From: Gammaproteobacteria bacterium UBA3498
GTDB taxonomy: Bacteria > Pseudomonadota > Gammaproteobacteria > Pseudomonadales > Pseudohongiellaceae
Length of the DNA stretch: 7,572 nt
Direction: 5' to 3'
Assembly: GCA_002377605.1 (NCBI GenBank)
Contig: DFQD01000228.1
Location: 1 to 7,572 of the forward strand
This document shows positions 5,919 to 7,572 of this stretch, piece after piece. Numbering within the stretch: position 1 is the first letter of the stretch; the number at the start of each line of letters is the position of its first letter. Below the pieces are notes generated by a model. It was not told the DNA's origin. It saw only the letters and a list, made by a program, of their open reading frames with translations, and searched no databases. The position numbers were made by a program, and so were the translations under genes.

Positions 5919-7072
5919 TATAGAAATTCCTCGAGAACGTCATTTAGAAAACGGTAACCGTTCGAAGTTGTAGATATGGATATCTCATCGTCAATTTCTA
6001 CTATTTGCATTAGACCTTTTTCTATTTGTGATTCTACTGCCTTGGCAATTTTCTCGAAAGGCAGGCCAGTTCGTTTTTCAAATTGCGCTTGATTAAAACC
6101 TTCCCTCAAGCGCAGTGCATTCATTAAGAACTCCACCGATCTTTCCTGCATAGGAATTTCCTTGATTTCTGCATCCCGTCCATTCACCGCAGAGAAATAG
6201 TGCTTAGGTTGTTTAACTTTCCGCGTTCTTATAATTCTATTTTCTGTTGCCAGTGTAAGCTTGCCATGGGCTCCGGCGCCTATGCCTAGGTAATCACCGA
6301 AACTCCAATAATTTAGATTATGGATCGATTCTTGATTACTCATTGCATAAGCGGAAACTTCATACTGACGAAAATCCTTACCTTTTAATAGCTCATGGCC
6401 ATTTGTCTGTATCTCTTCAAGAATATTTTCTACTGGTAATGCTGGAGGGCGATTATAAAACACTGTATTCGGTTCAATCGTAAGTTGGTACCAACTGATG
6501 TGTGTAGGTTCGCTGTTGATCCCGATCTTCAGATCCTTTACAGCTTGCCTTGATGATTGCCCTGGCAACCCATGCATTAAATCAAGGTTAAAATTTTCAA
6601 ATCCAACTTGCTTGGCAATTACAATCGCAGAAAGTGCTTCTTCACTGTTATGAATTCTTCCCAATCGGCTCAGACATTGATCATCAAAACTCTGTATTCC
6701 GAGTGACAAACGGTTAATTCCTGCATCATGATAAGCAGCAAATCGTTCAGCCTCCGCTGTCCCAGGATTCGCTTCTAAGGTAATTTCTATGTTTTCAGAA
6801 AATGGAATCTGTTCTTCAATTCGGCTGAGTAAATATCGATAAGAATCCCCGCTGAATAAACTTGGCGTGCCACCACCAATAAAAATTGAAACCAATTTAT
6901 TATCACCGTCAAGTCGCGCTCTGTCTCGAAGGAAGTCGTCAAGTAAGAGATCGATGTATTCTTGTTCAGGTAAGTCAGTTGTTGATTCGTGTGAATTGAA
7001 ATCGCAATAGGGGCATTTCCGCACGCACCAGGGAACATGAATGTAGAGACTTAAGGGAGGTCTTTCCAACAT
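5918..7072 (-). CDS. hemW: HemW, radical-SAM-type heme chaperone
   Basis: A complete 384-residue protein closely resembling E. coli HemW, formerly annotated as an oxygen-independent coproporphyrinogen oxidase. It begins PPLSLYIHVPWC and holds the 4Fe-4S ligands Cys16, Cys20 and Cys23 (CVRKCPYCDF). Asp24-Phe25 follow, and the N-terminal extension of true HemN is absent. Further landmarks are IFIGGGTPSL (63-72) for SAM binding, LEANPGT, GINRLSLGIQSF, FNLDLMHGLPGQS and SWYQLTIEPNT. HNLNYW at 251-256 is the heme-binding HNxxYW motif. The expected role is binding heme and delivering it to cytoplasmic or membrane targets; lack of coproporphyrinogen oxidase activity is known for HemW, not shown here. 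It overlaps rdgB by 22 bases upstream and phhB by one base downstream, implying a single transcript. Confidence 0.96.
   Translation of the reverse strand: MLERPPLSLYIHVPWCVRKCPYCDFNSHESTTDLPEQEYIDLLLDDFLRDRARLDGDNKLVSIFIGGGTPSLFSGDSYRYLLSRIEEQIPFSENIEITLEANPGTAEAERFAAYHDAGINRLSLGIQSFDDQCLSRLGRIHNSEEALSAIVIAKQVGFENFNLDLMHGLPGQSSRQAVKDLKIGINSEPTHISWYQLTIEPNTVFYNRPPALPVENILEEIQTNGHELLKGKDFRQYEVSAYAMSNQESIHNLNYWSFGDYLGIGAGAHGKLTLATENRIIRTRKVKQPKHYFSAVNGRDAEIKEIPMQERSVEFLMNALRLREGFNQAQFEKRTGLPFEKIAKAVESQIEKGLMQIVEIDDEISISTTSNGYRFLNDVLEEFL
5927..5932 (-). promoter_or_regulatory. ribosome binding site for phhB inside hemW
   Basis: GAGGAA on the minus strand, 8 bases before the phhB ATG, is a near-ideal Shine-Dalgarno sequence. 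It is formed by the Glu-Glu codons of the HemW C-terminus (EEFL), so it serves both as coding sequence and as the translation signal that supports the chosen phhB start. Confidence 0.75.
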
Positions 7073-7572
7073 TGTAAGAGTTGGCGTAGCGCTTGGCCGC
7101 GATGACTTAGAGAGTTTTTAATTTCCGGATCGAGCTCCGCAGATGTGCAATCGTGGGTTGGAACATAAAACAAAGGATCATAACCGAATCCATTATTTCC
7201 GCTTTCTTCGAAAAGAATCCTTCCTTCCCAGGTGCCCCGGCAAATTAGTGGCATTGCATCGTTTGCATGGCGCAAAAATACAATGACACATTGAAAACGC
7301 GCCGTGCGTTCAAGATCAGGTACCTGCTCCAGTTCCGCGACTAATTTCGCATTGTTTTCAGCATCCGCAGACGGTCCGATGGCGCCTGCGTAACGAGCGG
7401 AATAAATTCCAGGCCCCCCATTTAAAGCATCTACTTCAATCCCGGAATCATCTGCAATACTGGGAAGTCCAGTTTCTATGCATGCATGACGTGCTTTGAT
7501 CAAGGCGTTTTCGACGAAGCTGAGGCCATTTTCTGGCACATCGCTAACGTTGAATTCAGATTGTGGAATCAA
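7051..7572 (-). CDS. rdgB: XTP/dITP pyrophosphatase, 5' end cut by the window
   Basis: This house-cleaning enzyme of the HAM1/RdgB family hydrolyses dITP, dXTP and ITP to monophosphates, keeping deaminated purines out of DNA and RNA. The visible 173 residues contain FVENALIKARHA, the catalytic IADDSGIEVDALNG, GPGIYSARYAG, CRGTWEGRI, GFGYDPLFYVP and the C-terminal SHRGQALRQLL, all in the usual order. Comparison with E. coli RdgB shows that roughly 25-30 N-terminal residues, including the nucleotide-binding TGN segment, lie beyond the right edge. The TTG at 7572 is therefore an internal leucine codon, not a start. The gene ends inside hemW (22-base overlap); rdgB-hemW adjacency is common in gammaproteobacteria. 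The operon promoter is outside the window. Confidence 0.95.
   Translation of the reverse strand: MIPQSEFNVSDVPENGLSFVENALIKARHACIETGLPSIADDSGIEVDALNGGPGIYSARYAGAIGPSADAENNAKLVAELEQVPDLERTARFQCVIVFLRHANDAMPLICRGTWEGRILFEESGNNGFGYDPLFYVPTHDCTSAELDPEIKNSLSHRGQALRQLLQCWKDLP

Noticed and set aside
5918..7072. Annotation as oxygen-independent coproporphyrinogen III oxidase (HemN)
   Set aside because: The CxxxCxxCDF cluster motif lacking the fourth Cys, the missing HemN N-terminal region and the HNLNYW motif identify HemW.
7051..7572. TTG at 7572 as the start of a complete 173-residue protein
   Set aside because: Comparison with RdgB shows that the N-terminal nucleotide-binding segment is missing, so the gene continues beyond the window.

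Overview
The window looks like ordinary chromosome from a gammaproteobacterium with a moderate-to-low GC genome, possibly marine. The evidence is the gene order NRDE-lgt-thyA-folA, the long 283-residue ThyA subtype that I associate with Vibrio-like gammaproteobacteria, and close matches of ArgE, HemW, RdgB and PhhB to gammaproteobacterial forms. No tRNA, rRNA, CRISPR array, insertion sequence or phage gene was found.

Left part (1-1251): a possible 3' tail of an unidentified gene at the very edge (3-68), then a complete minus-strand beta-carbonic anhydrase (161-757). Directly upstream of it, on the same strand, the apparently non-coding stretch 769-1063 holds the decayed remains of a small ferritin-like gene of the encapsulated-ferritin (EncFtn) type. 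It can be read almost end to end, but only through two adjacent stop codons and two frameshifts. Between this relic and the next gene (1064-1251) nothing could be identified.

Middle (1252-4390): an NRDE/TANGO2-family gene on the minus strand is divergent from a plus-strand operon lgt-thyA-folA. lgt and thyA overlap by ATGA, and folA follows after 19 bases. ThyA converts methylene-tetrahydrofolate to dihydrofolate and FolA reduces it back, so the pair forms the thymidylate/folate cycle. Lgt, the lipoprotein diacylglyceryl transferase, is a common co-transcribed neighbour without metabolic connection.

Right part (4387-7572): a tightly packed minus-strand operon rdgB (5' end outside the window) - hemW - phhB - argE. 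It has a 22-base overlap, a TAATG junction and a 26-base gap. It converges on folA with a 4-base overlap of the two stop codons, leaving no room for a conventional terminator. The products are a house-cleaning nucleotide pyrophosphatase, a radical-SAM-type heme chaperone, pterin carbinolamine dehydratase and acetylornithine deacetylase.

I did not find an undescribed multi-gene system. The most notable hidden structure is the ferritin-like pseudogene.
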